A stretch of DNA of 64,000 nucleotides. Source: CAWAYR01 sp050250955 (GTDB lineage: Bacteria > Acidobacteriota > Vicinamibacteria > Vicinamibacterales > UBA2999). This document shows, one piece after another, positions 36,386 to 45,813 of the stretch. The position numbers and the translations under genes were made by a program. Each line of letters begins with the position of its first letter. Position 1 is the stretch's first letter. The stretch spans positions 62,001 through 126,000 of the forward strand of contig JBFWNR010000008.1 of NCBI GenBank assembly GCA_050250955.1, given 5' to 3'. The notes under the pieces are model-generated. The model worked only from the letters and a program-made list of their open reading frames with translations. It was not told the origin of the DNA and ran no database searches.

Positions 36386-37212
36386 TGGTCGGCACCGCAC
36401 TGCGATCGACGGTTCTGGTTGGCATGATGATGGCGGCGGCGTTCCCGGCGCTGGCTCAGGCTGTCTACCGCGTCGGCACCGGCGACATCCTGCGCATCAC
36501 CGTCTGGTCACAGCCCGACTTGAGCGGCCAGTTCACGATCGACGCGGCCGGGGGCCTGTCGCTGCCGCTCATCGGCACCGTGCCGGCGGCTGGCAAGACG
36601 GTCGAGGAACTCGAGTCGGTGGTGCGCGACCGGTTGGCCGACGGCTATCTCACCAACCCCCAGGTGGCGGTGGCGGTGGCCGAGTACCGGAGCCAGCGGA
36701 TCTTCGTGGTCGGCGAAGTCAAGACACCCGGGGCCGTCCCACTCACCGGGACCCTGTCGCTGGTCGAAGCCCTGACGCGGGTGGGATCGCTGTCCGAGTT
36801 CGCCGGCGGCGAGCTGGTGGTCATCCGGCCGCCCGAGGGCAAGGAGGTCACCGGGCCGACGCTGGCCAACGAAGACGGTGCGGCGGAGGTGTTGCGCGTG
36901 GACGTGCGCGAACTGCTCGCCAAGGGTCCGCGCAGCAACGTCGACCTCCGCAACGGCGACACGGTCGTCGTGCCGCGGTCGGAGGTCGTCTACGTGATCG
37001 GCCAGATCACGAGTCCAGGTGCCTACCCGTACGAGCGCGACATGACGGTGATGCAGGTCATCGCCCGTGCCAACGGCATCAACGACCTGGGCACCACCCG
37101 GCGTCTCAAGATCCAGCGGGTGGAAGGCGGCAAGCGTGTGGAACTGAAAGTGTCGGTCAACGACAAAGTCATGCCCGGCGACACGATCGTCGTGGCCTCG
37201 CGGTGGTTTTGA
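36385..37212 (+). CDS. Wza-like polysaccharide export protein
   Basis: A 275-residue periplasmic export protein. Signal peptide to about LAQA; then the poly_export domain YRVGTGDILRITVWSQPDLS with VAVAVAEYRSQRIFVVGEV, and SLBB domains (VGEVKTPGAVPLTG, IGQITSPGAYPYERDM). There is no Cys after the signal, so it is not a lipoprotein, and it is shorter than E. coli Wza (379) with no room for the C-terminal amphipathic helix that spans the outer membrane. It therefore probably needs the barrel protein encoded upstream as its outer-membrane exit (inference). Confidence 0.88.
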   Translation: MVGTALRSTVLVGMMMAAAFPALAQAVYRVGTGDILRITVWSQPDLSGQFTIDAAGGLSLPLIGTVPAAGKTVEELESVVRDRLADGYLTNPQVAVAVAEYRSQRIFVVGEVKTPGAVPLTGTLSLVEALTRVGSLSEFAGGELVVIRPPEGKEVTGPTLANEDGAAEVLRVDVRELLAKGPRSNVDLRNGDTVVVPRSEVVYVIGQITSPGAYPYERDMTVMQVIARANGINDLGTTRRLKIQRVEGGKRVELKVSVNDKVMPGDTIVVASRWF

Positions 37213-39374
37213 TGGCGTCGAACGCGCACGTGAACGGCCATCCGACCAGGCGGTCGGGTGGCTCCACTCCGAGTTCCGGTCTGTGGGATCAGCTGCGAAC
37301 GCTGGTACGTCATCGCTGGTGGGCGCTGGCCGGATTCGTCCTGCTGGCGCCGCCGATGGCAGCCTTCACGGTGTTCACCGAGCCGGTGTACCGGGCAACC
37401 GCCACGGTGCTGCTCTCTGAGGACCCGGCGCCCAGCGTCGGGCTGGGGACCGGCGACGACCGGCGTGAACGCCCCGGCTTGGACCCGATTACCCAGGCCG
37501 AAGTGGTGCGCAGCCGTACGCAGGCCCGCATCGTGGTGGAGTCCATGAAGCTCTGGGAAGAGCCGCGCTACGCCGAGTTGCTGGTCGGCGCCGGCAGCGA
37601 CGACGAGCGGGCCCACCGGCTGATCGACCCGTTTCTGTCCGGCCTCAGCGCGACCCTGGTGCCGGAGAGCCAGGTGATGCGCATCGCCTACGAATCGCCG
37701 GACCCGGAGCTGGCGGCCCGCGCCGCCAACGCGGTCGCCGAGGCGTTCATCAATCGTGACCGCGAGTCGCGGTTTTCGGCAGCGTCGTCCTCGGCCGAGT
37801 GGCTGTCCGAGCGACTGCGCGAGCAGCGCGAGCAGGTCGCGAAGGCGGAGGCCGCGCTGCAGACCTACCGCGCCGACAACGACGCGCTGTCGCTATCCGA
37901 CCGGCAGAACATCGTCGGCTCGAAGTTGAACGACCTCAACTCGGCGGTCACCAGGGCCAAGACGGAACGTATCCTGAAGGAAACCAACTACCGACAGATC
38001 GAAGCTATCCAGCGCGACTTCGCCGCGCTGGAGACCCATCCACTGGTCGCCTCGAGTGCCTATGTTCAGACCCTGCGCGCGCAGACGGCCGAGTTGATGC
38101 GCCAGGATGCACAGCTCGCCGATCGTCTGGGCCCGAAACACCCCGACCGCGTCCAGGTGATGTCGGCGCTGACGACCGTTCAGGAGCGCCTCCGGACCGA
38201 GGTGGCCAAGGTCGTCGACGGAATCCGGGCGGAGTTCAACGCCGCCGCGGCCCAGGAAGCCAGCCTCACGCGCGCCCTCGAACAGCAGAAGACCGAGGCG
38301 CTGACGCTGGATCGCAAGAACGTCGACTACGCGGCACTGGAGCGCGAAGCCGTCAGCGCCCGCCAGATCTACGACGCGCTGCTCCAGCAGACCAAGGAGG
38401 CGTCGCTGACAACAGGGGTCCAGCGCAGCTCGGTCCGGCTCGTCGATGGCGCCGAGGTGCCTGGCGAGCCTATCCGGCCCAAGAAGGGCCAGGGGTACGC
38501 CGCCGCGGTCCTGCTCGGCGTGGTAGGGGCGCTCGGTGCGGCCTACGGTCGTGAGTACATGCGCCGCAAGATCGCCTCGCCCGCCGATGTCGAGAGCCGT
38601 CTGGGCCTGCCGCTGCTGGCGCTGGTGCCGCCGGCCGCCGCCGAGGAGGCCAATCGCATCGGCGGTCTATCCCCGCTGGTCGCCGAGGCCTTCCGGAAGC
38701 TGCGCGCCGGTATCATGCTGGCCTCCGGCGACGCCGACGCCCCCGGCAACGTGATCGTCGTGACCAGCGCGGCGCCGAGCGAGGGCAAGTCGTTCGTCTC
38801 GGCTCACTTGGCGGCGGCGTTCGCCGCCACGGACCAGCGCGTGCTCCTCATCGACGCCGACCTGCGCCGCCCGCGCCTCCACGAAACGTTCGACCGTAAG
38901 CGGGCGCCGGGCCTCACCGACGTGCTGCTCAACCGGCGCAGCGCCGCCGAAGTGCTGCGTCCGGTCAGCGTTCAGGGGCTGTCCCTGATTCCAGCCGGCC
39001 TGCCGACAGCCAAGGCGTCGGACTTGACCGCGGTGGCCGGCTTTCAGCAGTTGATCGAGAGTCTGCGGCCGGACTTCGACTGGATCGTCGTCGACTCCCC
39101 TCCGGTCATGGCAGTGGCCGATGCGTCGCTGATGGCCCGTGACGCCACCGGCGTGCTCTTCGTGACCACCGCGGATCAGACGAGCCTGGAAGCTGCCGAC
39201 GCCGCGCTCAACGACCTCGATGCCGGCGGCGCGCGGATGTTCGGGGCAGTCCTGAACCGGGCGCCGCTCTCGCGTGAAGCGTTCTATTACTCCCGCTACT
39301 ACCGTCCCGAGTACGCGTCGTACCTGACGACGGAAGAGGGCGTCCCGGCAGAGGTCTCCGCTACCGCCCCATGA
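37212..39374 (+). CDS. Wzc-type polysaccharide co-polymerase and tyrosine kinase
   Basis: A 720-residue inner-membrane protein that controls polymer length and export. Helix 1 is WWALAGFVLLAPPMAAF (about 36-52), then a Wzz-type periplasmic domain with long coiled coils (about 180-390), helix 2 near 435-455, and a cytoplasmic BY-kinase. Walker A is SEGKS with Lys526, Walker A' LLIDADLRRP with Asp548, Walker B WIVVDSPP. The C-terminal Tyr cluster EAFYYSRYYRPEYASYL has six Tyr (692-704) for autophosphorylation. Starting at ATG 37212 gives a TGATG overlap with wza; a GTG nine nt upstream is possible. It and wza form one export complex. Confidence 0.92.
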   Translation: MASNAHVNGHPTRRSGGSTPSSGLWDQLRTLVRHRWWALAGFVLLAPPMAAFTVFTEPVYRATATVLLSEDPAPSVGLGTGDDRRERPGLDPITQAEVVRSRTQARIVVESMKLWEEPRYAELLVGAGSDDERAHRLIDPFLSGLSATLVPESQVMRIAYESPDPELAARAANAVAEAFINRDRESRFSAASSSAEWLSERLREQREQVAKAEAALQTYRADNDALSLSDRQNIVGSKLNDLNSAVTRAKTERILKETNYRQIEAIQRDFAALETHPLVASSAYVQTLRAQTAELMRQDAQLADRLGPKHPDRVQVMSALTTVQERLRTEVAKVVDGIRAEFNAAAAQEASLTRALEQQKTEALTLDRKNVDYAALEREAVSARQIYDALLQQTKEASLTTGVQRSSVRLVDGAEVPGEPIRPKKGQGYAAAVLLGVVGALGAAYGREYMRRKIASPADVESRLGLPLLALVPPAAAEEANRIGGLSPLVAEAFRKLRAGIMLASGDADAPGNVIVVTSAAPSEGKSFVSAHLAAAFAATDQRVLLIDADLRRPRLHETFDRKRAPGLTDVLLNRRSAAEVLRPVSVQGLSLIPAGLPTAKASDLTAVAGFQQLIESLRPDFDWIVVDSPPVMAVADASLMARDATGVLFVTTADQTSLEAADAALNDLDAGGARMFGAVLNRAPLSREAFYYSRYYRPEYASYLTTEEGVPAEVSATAP

Positions 39375-40807
39375 GCGCGCTGTTCGCGCCTGGCAGTCTC
39401 ATCGCACTGGCGCTGACGCTGCTCTTCTTCGTCGTGGCCCTCCAGCGACCGCAGCGCGCTCTGCTGGCGTACGCCGTCCTCGGCGCGGCGCCGCCAGTAC
39501 TGCAAGTCGGGGCGTTCAGCGGCCGGACGATTAGCCAGGGCCTGCTCCTGGCCCAGACGCTGGGCACGGCCCTGGTCGCCGCCTGGCTGGCGCGGCGGCC
39601 ACGCGGCCGCCTGTTTCACTCCCCGTTCGACGGGCCGCTACTGGTATTCGCGGCTGCCACCGCCGTGTCGTTGGTGGTGTCGATCGCCATGCCCGACCCT
39701 TCGGTGCAGGACTCGGTGAACCTGCGGGTGTCGGTGGGCCAGATCCTGCTGGTGTTGTGGCCGATCGGCGTTTACCTGGCGTCGGCGGAGATCATCACCA
39801 GCACGGCCCAGCTGCTGGCACTGATGCGGGTCGTTCTCGTCCTGGCGACGCTGCGGTTCCTCAACCCGTTCGTGCCCGATGAGTATCGCGCCTACACGGC
39901 CTGGATGCCGACCTTCAGCCTGTTTGCCGCGCCGTTGGCGATGGCGATGTTCTTCGCCACAGAGCGCTGGCTCGCGCGCCTGTGGCTGCTGGCCCTGGTG
40001 GCGGTGCCGATGGTCGACGGCGTGGTCAACGGCAAGACTTTCCTCTACGGCTCGGTGGCCGCCGCCGGCGTCGCAGTCCTCTGGATGCGCGCCTCGCGCC
40101 TCATCGCCGTCTCCGGCTGTCTGGTCGCCGCGATCGTGCTCATCGGCACACTCGCCGGCATGGACGACCTCTTCCGGGAGCCGCTCACCGGGCTGGTCGA
40201 GATGGAACGCAGCCAGTCGAGTTTCGGCGGGCGGGGCGGCCGCGGCCAGCTGGCGCTCGATGCTCTGGCGATCTGGCAGGGGGCGCCGCTGTTCGGCGTC
40301 GGGCCCGGCAACAGCTACCTGCACATGCTCCAGCGTTCGGTGATCGGCACGCCGCACAATCAGTACCTGAACATCCTGGTCGAATTCGGCCTGGTCGGCC
40401 TGATCGCCTGGTGCTGGTTTCTGGTGGCGGTCAGCCGGACGGGCCTGCGGATCTACGGCCAGACCACCGATCCGGCGCAGCGGACCTTCGTGCTCGGCTG
40501 GCTGGGAGTGTTCGCCGCGATGGTGACCGGCGGGGTCACGGGCGACTACATGATCCACAGCATTCGCAACGGCGGGCTTGAGTTGTTCTCGGGGTACTAC
40601 CTGCAGTGGGTCCTGCTGGGCGGATTGGTGGCGGTGCCGCGTATTGCGACCGCGCCGACGCTGCGCCCGGAGGAGGCGCTGCCCGCCGGCGGGCGCGGTC
40701 GTCGTCCGGGCCGGCTGCTGGTCACCCCCAGGGCGGGCGGGCCGCGCGTGGGCGGACCGCCTGAGCACGTGGCGGCATCCGCGGTCGCCCGGCTCTGGCG
40801 TCGTTGA
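39371..40807 (+). CDS. Wzy/O-antigen-ligase-like polymerase
   Basis: A 478-residue integral membrane protein with about 11-12 helices (FAPGSLIALALTLLFFVVAL, FRFLNPF region, VAVSRTGLRIYG). It has the Wzy_C features: a large periplasmic loop with NGKTFLYGSV, and the end motif GVGPGNSYLHMLQRSVIGTP with HNQYLNILVEFGLVGLIAW, in which GxGpGn and HNxxL are the conserved catalytic region. It polymerises or ligates the lipid-linked units in the periplasm. ATGA overlap with the Wzc gene. The C-terminus after residue about 440 is Arg-rich and cytoplasmic. Confidence 0.85.
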   Translation: MSALFAPGSLIALALTLLFFVVALQRPQRALLAYAVLGAAPPVLQVGAFSGRTISQGLLLAQTLGTALVAAWLARRPRGRLFHSPFDGPLLVFAAATAVSLVVSIAMPDPSVQDSVNLRVSVGQILLVLWPIGVYLASAEIITSTAQLLALMRVVLVLATLRFLNPFVPDEYRAYTAWMPTFSLFAAPLAMAMFFATERWLARLWLLALVAVPMVDGVVNGKTFLYGSVAAAGVAVLWMRASRLIAVSGCLVAAIVLIGTLAGMDDLFREPLTGLVEMERSQSSFGGRGGRGQLALDALAIWQGAPLFGVGPGNSYLHMLQRSVIGTPHNQYLNILVEFGLVGLIAWCWFLVAVSRTGLRIYGQTTDPAQRTFVLGWLGVFAAMVTGGVTGDYMIHSIRNGGLELFSGYYLQWVLLGGLVAVPRIATAPTLRPEEALPAGGRGRRPGRLLVTPRAGGPRVGGPPEHVAASAVARLWRR

Positions 40808-40811
40808 GCCC

Positions 40812-41978
40812 GTGCGCGTCCTCTACGTCACCGACTCCCCGACGGTCTCCGGCGCCGAACACGTGTGGTTCGGCTACTTGCCGGCCCTGGGCGCGCCGGG
40901 CAACGCCGCCCATGCGTTCATCAGCGCCGCCAATCCCCGGCTCATCCGCGCCCTGGACGAGCGCGGCACGCCCTACACGACCACCCGGTCGTTCAGCACC
41001 CGGATGATCGAGGTGACGGTGCAGCCGGCGGCGATCGCCGCCTACGTCCGCGCCTTCGCCGGCGTGCGCCGCGAGCTGTGCGAGCTCATCGCCCGCGAAC
41101 GGCCCGACGTGCTGCACAGCATCTCGTTTCCCGCCTGTCTGTACGCGGCGCTGGCGTCGCGCGCCACCGGTGTGCCGCAAATCTGGCACGAGCACAACAT
41201 CAAGCGCATCCACGCCGTCAACACCCGGCTGTATCGCTTCGTCGCCGCGACCTGCGCGTGGATCGTCGGGCCGTCCAAGGCGGTGACCGACAACATCGCC
41301 CGCGCCGGGGTCGACCCCGCCAAGCTGGTGCCGCTCTACAACGGCATCGACCTGAGCAGCTTCACCGCCGACGACGCCCGGGCCGCGGCGGTGCGCGCCG
41401 AGTTCGGCTGGGGGCCGCAGACCCCGGTGGTCGGCCTGTTCGGTCAGCTGCTGCCGCACAAGGGGCACGCCACGCTCATCGACGCCGTGCCGACCATCCT
41501 GCGCCACGTGCCCGACGCCCGCTTCGTCTTCGTCGGCGCGCTGGAGAACCCGCCCTACGAGGCGGCGCTGCGCGAGCGGATCGCCGCCGCCGGTCTCGCC
41601 GACCGGTTCACGTTCACGGGCTGGCGCACCGACGTGCCGCACGTGATGCGCGCGGTGGACGTGCTGGTCGTGCCGACCACGTCCCAGGAGCCGGCCGCGC
41701 TGTCGCTGATGGAAGGCATGGCGATGGGCCGCCCGCTGGTCGCCAGCCGGACCGGCGGCACGCCGGAGCTCATCGTCGACGGCGAGACCGGTCTCATCTT
41801 CCCGCCCGGCGACGCCGCGGCGCTGGCCGACGCCACCGCGGCGCTGCTCGGCGATCCGGCGCGGCGCCGACAGATGGGCGAGGCGGGCCGTGCCCGCATG
41901 GAGCGGCACTTCACCGTCGAGCGCCACGTCGACGGGATGTTCGACCTGTACCGTCGCGCCGTCGCGGCGCGCAGCTGA
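40812..41978 (+). CDS. Family 4 glycosyltransferase
   Basis: A 388-residue GT-B enzyme beginning with GTG (VRVLYVTDSPTVSGAEHVWF). The second domain has VVGLFGQLLPHKGHATLIDA and the donor-site VVPTTSQEPAALSLMEGMAM. The motif HEHNIKRIHAVNTRLYRF is characteristic of the GT4 proteins that use polyprenyl-linked acceptors. Last gene of the export operon, 4 bp after the Wzy-like gene, and convergent with the second Wzy-like gene (6 bp apart). Confidence 0.88.
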   Translation: MRVLYVTDSPTVSGAEHVWFGYLPALGAPGNAAHAFISAANPRLIRALDERGTPYTTTRSFSTRMIEVTVQPAAIAAYVRAFAGVRRELCELIARERPDVLHSISFPACLYAALASRATGVPQIWHEHNIKRIHAVNTRLYRFVAATCAWIVGPSKAVTDNIARAGVDPAKLVPLYNGIDLSSFTADDARAAAVRAEFGWGPQTPVVGLFGQLLPHKGHATLIDAVPTILRHVPDARFVFVGALENPPYEAALRERIAAAGLADRFTFTGWRTDVPHVMRAVDVLVVPTTSQEPAALSLMEGMAMGRPLVASRTGGTPELIVDGETGLIFPPGDAAALADATAALLGDPARRRQMGEAGRARMERHFTVERHVDGMFDLYRRAVAARS

Positions 41979-41984
41979 ACGCGC

Positions 41985-43664
41985 TCAGCGTGCCCCGGCG
42001 TCCGGAAGCGCCGCTTCGAGCTGGCGCACCCAGCCCCCGAGCTCGGGCTGATCGGGCGCCAGGGCCAGCGCCGTCCGCGCCGCGGCCAGGGCCAGCGAGG
42101 TCTCGCCGCGCTGCTGGCGCCAGCGGCTCCAGGTGGTGAGCTCGTCGGCCATGCCGGGCACGCCACGCAGCAGCTCGACGGCCAGCGCCGTGTCACCGGT
42201 CCAGACCGCGGCCAGTCCATAGGCCTTGCGGGTCGGCGAGTGGCCGGGCTCGGCGGCCCAGGCGCGGCCGAGCCGGCGGCTGGCGTCGGCGTATCGCCCC
42301 TGGTCGAGCGCCAGGATGCCGGCGCGTCGCAGTGACGGCGCATCCTCCGGCGCCAGGGCCACGGCGCGATCGAAGCGGGCTGCGGCCGCCGCGCGCCAGC
42401 CGGCACCGTCGCCTCCGGCCGCGATTTCGGCATCCGCCCGGGCTTGGTCGAGCGCGCCGCGGTTGGTGTGCCAGGCCGCGCGCGGTGCGCCTCGACCGGC
42501 GACGGCAGCGGCCACGACGACGACGGCGACGAGGGCCGGCGCCCACCCGGCCCAGCGGGGCGGCCGGCACGGCGGACGCGAGACGAAGCCGGCGACCGCA
42601 CCGGCGAGCACGAAGAATGGCGCCCAGGTCCACGGATCGACGAACTGCCGGGCATCGGTCAGGCCGTGGACGTGGATGGCCAGCACGCCGGCCCAGAGGC
42701 CGCGAAACCGCCGGCCCAGACCGGCCCGCTCGCCGGCCACCGCCGCCACGGCCAGCGCGGCGGCCAGCGCCCACCACGCCGCCAGGCCGGCCAGGCCGTC
42801 CTCCAGCCACGCCTGCAACGAGAAGTTGTGCGCGTAGGTGATGAACGGGACCTGGATGAGCAGCACGTAATGCGAGACGGCGGCGGCGAACTGGTCGCCG
42901 CCGCCCAGGCCGGTGAACGGCACCTCGCGAAGGAGCGACGCGGCCTGGAGGTAGACGTCGAGGCGATCCTGGCGTCCGGCCAGGTCCAGCCAGCGGCTCC
43001 ACCACGGCTCGCCGCCACCGACCGTGCCGGCGACACCGGCGGCCAGCGCGGCCAGCGCGGCGGCGCCGAACGCCGCCGGCCAGCGGACGAGCGGCCGATG
43101 GGCGGCAAACGCCGCCAGGGACACCGCCACCGCCAGCCAGGCGCCCCGCGAGGCCGAGACCGCCAGCGCGAGTGCCGCGACGACACCAGCAGCCGCGGCC
43201 GCCACCCGGACCGCGGCCGGCCCGCGGGCCAGGGCGAGCCCGAGCGCCGGTGCGACCAGGCCCTCCAGCAGCGTCGCCAGGCTGTTGGGAAACGGCGACC
43301 ACGACCCGAGCCGTGGAAACGGCGCGCTCAGGGCGCGACCGAGCCCGTCCAGTCCGGCCACCTTCACCTCGGGCGACGCCAGGTGGCGGTACTGCGTCAG
43401 GAAGTAGCCGCCGGCCGCAGCCCCGGCCATCACGCACGCCGCCAGCGCCACGGTTCGCCCGCCCCCGCGGCGCCGGACCAGGAGCCACGTCAGCACGTAC
43501 GCCGCGCCCCCAAGCGCCACGGCCCGGACGTGGCCGGCAGCGGCGGCACGATCGGCCGCCGCCCAGACCGACGACGACGCCGCGGCCACGTAGGCCGCCA
43601 TCGCCACGTGAACGGGGAACGCCGCTCCGACACCGGGGGAGCTCGCCGGCGCCGCAGCCGTCAC
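41985..43664 (-). CDS. Second O-antigen polymerase/ligase-like protein with TPR tail
   Basis: A 559-residue membrane protein with about ten helices, then a cytoplasmic or periplasmic TPR region (about 430-550: AGWRAAAAARFDRAVALAPE, ADASRRLGRAWAAEPGHSPT). The Wzy_C core includes SASRGAWLAVAVSLAAFAAH and, in the late loop, YAHNFSLQAWLEDGLAGLAAW, matching the HNxxL pattern of the 39371 protein. It is either a second polymerase or a ligase that moves polymer to a terminal acceptor. The GTG start 43664 overlaps the stop of the upstream GT4 gene (GTGA). Confidence 0.8.
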   Translation of the reverse strand: MTAAAPASSPGVGAAFPVHVAMAAYVAAASSSVWAAADRAAAAGHVRAVALGGAAYVLTWLLVRRRGGGRTVALAACVMAGAAAGGYFLTQYRHLASPEVKVAGLDGLGRALSAPFPRLGSWSPFPNSLATLLEGLVAPALGLALARGPAAVRVAAAAAGVVAALALAVSASRGAWLAVAVSLAAFAAHRPLVRWPAAFGAAALAALAAGVAGTVGGGEPWWSRWLDLAGRQDRLDVYLQAASLLREVPFTGLGGGDQFAAAVSHYVLLIQVPFITYAHNFSLQAWLEDGLAGLAAWWALAAALAVAAVAGERAGLGRRFRGLWAGVLAIHVHGLTDARQFVDPWTWAPFFVLAGAVAGFVSRPPCRPPRWAGWAPALVAVVVVAAAVAGRGAPRAAWHTNRGALDQARADAEIAAGGDGAGWRAAAAARFDRAVALAPEDAPSLRRAGILALDQGRYADASRRLGRAWAAEPGHSPTRKAYGLAAVWTGDTALAVELLRGVPGMADELTTWSRWRQQRGETSLALAAARTALALAPDQPELGGWVRQLEAALPDAGAR

Positions 43665-44866
43665 CCCGGACGTCTCCGGGCCCGGACGTCGCGCGCCTCG
43701 GCGTAGACGCCGATGAGGTCCCTCGCCAGTGCGTCCCAGTCGTGCGACCGCTCGACGTAGCGGCGGCCAGCCGCCCCGACGGCATCGCGGAACCGGCGGT
43801 CGTCGAGCACCCGGACGATGGCCGTGGCGTAGGCCTCGTCGTCGTCCGCGGCAAGGACGTCCTCGCCCACCCGGGCGTCGAGGGCCGCGCAGGCCGACAT
43901 CGAGGTCACCACCGGCACGGCCCGCGCCATCGCTTCGAGCACCTTGTTCTGGATGCCGGCGGCATAGACGAGCGGCGCCGCCAGGACGGTGGCGTTGGCC
44001 ATGGCCGCCGCCATGTCGGGCACGAAGCCGGTCACCTCGACCCGACCCGGGTCGGCCAGGGCCTGCAGGGCCGGCGACGGGTCCTTGCCCGCCAGCACGA
44101 GCCGGGCGTCGGGGCGGCGCGCCCAGACCCTGGGCATGACGTCGACGGCGAGCCGGCGCGCCGCCGCTTCGTTGGCGTGGTAGCTCATCTTGCCGGCGAA
44201 GAGCACGGTGCGGCCGTCGTCCGCGGGCGGCCCCGGGGGCGCCCCCAGGTCGACGCCGTTGCGCAGCGCGCGGACGAACGCCGGATCGGCGGCTGGCGCC
44301 AGGCGGCGGAATTCGGCGGCCTCGGCCTCCGATGACGCCAGCACGCGATCGAACCGGGCGTGCAGCGCCGCCTCGAAGCGGCGCGTCCGGCCGACGTCGA
44401 GGCGGGCCATCGCCCGCTGGGCGAGCCCCGGCGCCAGGCGGACGGTCTGCTCGAACAGCCGCGTGATGCAATCGACCCCGTCATACACCGTGGGCAGCGG
44501 ACACGGCGCCGGGACCAGGAGCGCCCCGCGCAGGTGTTCGACGTGAACGACGTCGAAGCCGCCGCCGGCGATGAGGCTGGCGATGCGGCGTTCAGCGCCG
44601 CCGTGCCGGGCGTAGGCGGCCTGCACCGGCACCCGGCTGAGCAGGGCGCCGGCGGCGTTGGCCAGGGTGCGGACGCGGCTGAGCGGGAACACCTCGAAGG
44701 CCGCGCACGACTCGCGGACGCCGAGTTCGGCCAGCGCCTGATCCTCCGGTGGCTGCACGGCGACCAGGTGCACCGCCGCGCCCTGCCGCGCCAGGGCGCG
44801 AATCCACTCGTAGGGCCGCACCCTGATCCGCGACGGGACGTAGGGCGCGACGAAGAGAACCCGCAT
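43661..44866 (-). CDS. Family 4 glycosyltransferase
   Basis: A 401-residue GT-B enzyme: MRVLFVAPYVPSRIRVRPYE at the start, RTVLFAGKMSYHANEAAARR for the second domain, and the donor-site LAAPLVYAAGIQNKVLEAMA. The RIRVRPYEWI N-terminus and the AGIQNKVLEAM site are typical of XrtA/Stp1-type GT4 enzymes in EPS loci. Met 44866 is chosen because the fold begins there; an extended frame upstream runs through the preceding gene. Downstream of the sigma-54 promoter at 48084. Confidence 0.9.
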   Translation of the reverse strand: MRVLFVAPYVPSRIRVRPYEWIRALARQGAAVHLVAVQPPEDQALAELGVRESCAAFEVFPLSRVRTLANAAGALLSRVPVQAAYARHGGAERRIASLIAGGGFDVVHVEHLRGALLVPAPCPLPTVYDGVDCITRLFEQTVRLAPGLAQRAMARLDVGRTRRFEAALHARFDRVLASSEAEAAEFRRLAPAADPAFVRALRNGVDLGAPPGPPADDGRTVLFAGKMSYHANEAAARRLAVDVMPRVWARRPDARLVLAGKDPSPALQALADPGRVEVTGFVPDMAAAMANATVLAAPLVYAAGIQNKVLEAMARAVPVVTSMSACAALDARVGEDVLAADDDEAYATAIVRVLDDRRFRDAVGAAGRRYVERSHDWDALARDLIGVYAEARDVRARRRPG

Positions 44867-44877
44867 GGTTCGGCAGC

Positions 44878-45813
44878 TTACGCCGAACCGGCCGACGACC
44901 CGGCCTCGCCGGTCGAGGACCGACCGAGCGACCGCCACCAGCGCGCGATGCCCTCGAGTTTGGCGCGGGCGGCCGGGTCCTGACGGCGGGTCTTGACGAA
45001 GCCGGCCCCCATCACCGCGGCGGCGGCGACCGCCGTGAGCAGCGAATGGTTCTTCCGGTAGTAGCGGAGCTTGGTCTCGACCAGCAGCGAAATCGACAGG
45101 GAGACGCCGTTGGTGGCCACCGAGCTCTGACCGCGGTGGTGCCAGACGACGGCCCGCGGCTCGACGGCGATCCGCCATCCGGCCTTGCGGGCGTTGAAAC
45201 ACCAGTCGAGTTCCTCGGCATAGAGGAAGTACTGCTCGTCGAAGCCGCCGATCTGCTCGATGGCGGCGCGCCGCACCAGCATGCAGGCCCCGTCACACCA
45301 GTCCACGTCCTGGAGCTCGGTCGGCGCCGGCTGGGCCGCCGAGGGCCCGGCGACCGCGGCGATGAGCCTGTCCACCCGCTTGGAGAGGCGGACTTCGGTC
45401 AGCAGCGTCGGGAAGTGGTACCCGCTCGACTGCGGCGAGCCGTCGGGGTTGAGGACGGTGGGGCCGATCACACCGACGGTGGGATGCGCCGCCATCGCCG
45501 CCAGCATCGTCTTCAGGGCGTCCGGCGCCAGAATCGCGTCGGGGTTGAGGAGCAGCACGCAGGCGGTGGCGCAGCGGCGCAACGCGACGTTGTTGGCGCC
45601 GCCGAAGCCGAGATTGCGGTCGAGCGGGATCAGGACGACGTCGGGGAACTCGTCGGCCACCATGGCCGGGCTGCCGTCGCTCGAGGCGTTGTCGACCACG
45701 TACACCGCTGCCGGCCGGTGCGACGAGGCGAACACCGACTGCAGGCACTGGCGCAGGAGGTCTCGCGTGTTGTAGCTGACGACGACGACCGAGACGCCGG
45801 GCTCAGTCGCCAT
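44878..45813 (-). CDS. Family 2 glycosyltransferase, rhamnosyltransferase-like
   Basis: A 311-residue GT2 enzyme: VSVVVVSYNTRDLLRQCLQS, YVVDNASSDGSPAMV, DRNLGFGGANNVALRRC, metal site LLLNPDAILAPD. The later CDGACMLVRRAAIEQIGGFD and YAEELDWCFNARKAGW match the WbbL type, like the protein at 34097, with which it shares architecture. The C-terminal 60 residues include a hydrophobic stretch (LLTAVAAAAVMGAGFV). Its start codon overlaps the end of galE by 11 nt. Confidence 0.9.
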   Translation of the reverse strand: MATEPGVSVVVVSYNTRDLLRQCLQSVFASSHRPAAVYVVDNASSDGSPAMVADEFPDVVLIPLDRNLGFGGANNVALRRCATACVLLLNPDAILAPDALKTMLAAMAAHPTVGVIGPTVLNPDGSPQSSGYHFPTLLTEVRLSKRVDRLIAAVAGPSAAQPAPTELQDVDWCDGACMLVRRAAIEQIGGFDEQYFLYAEELDWCFNARKAGWRIAVEPRAVVWHHRGQSSVATNGVSLSISLLVETKLRYYRKNHSLLTAVAAAAVMGAGFVKTRRQDPAARAKLEGIARWWRSLGRSSTGEAGSSAGSA

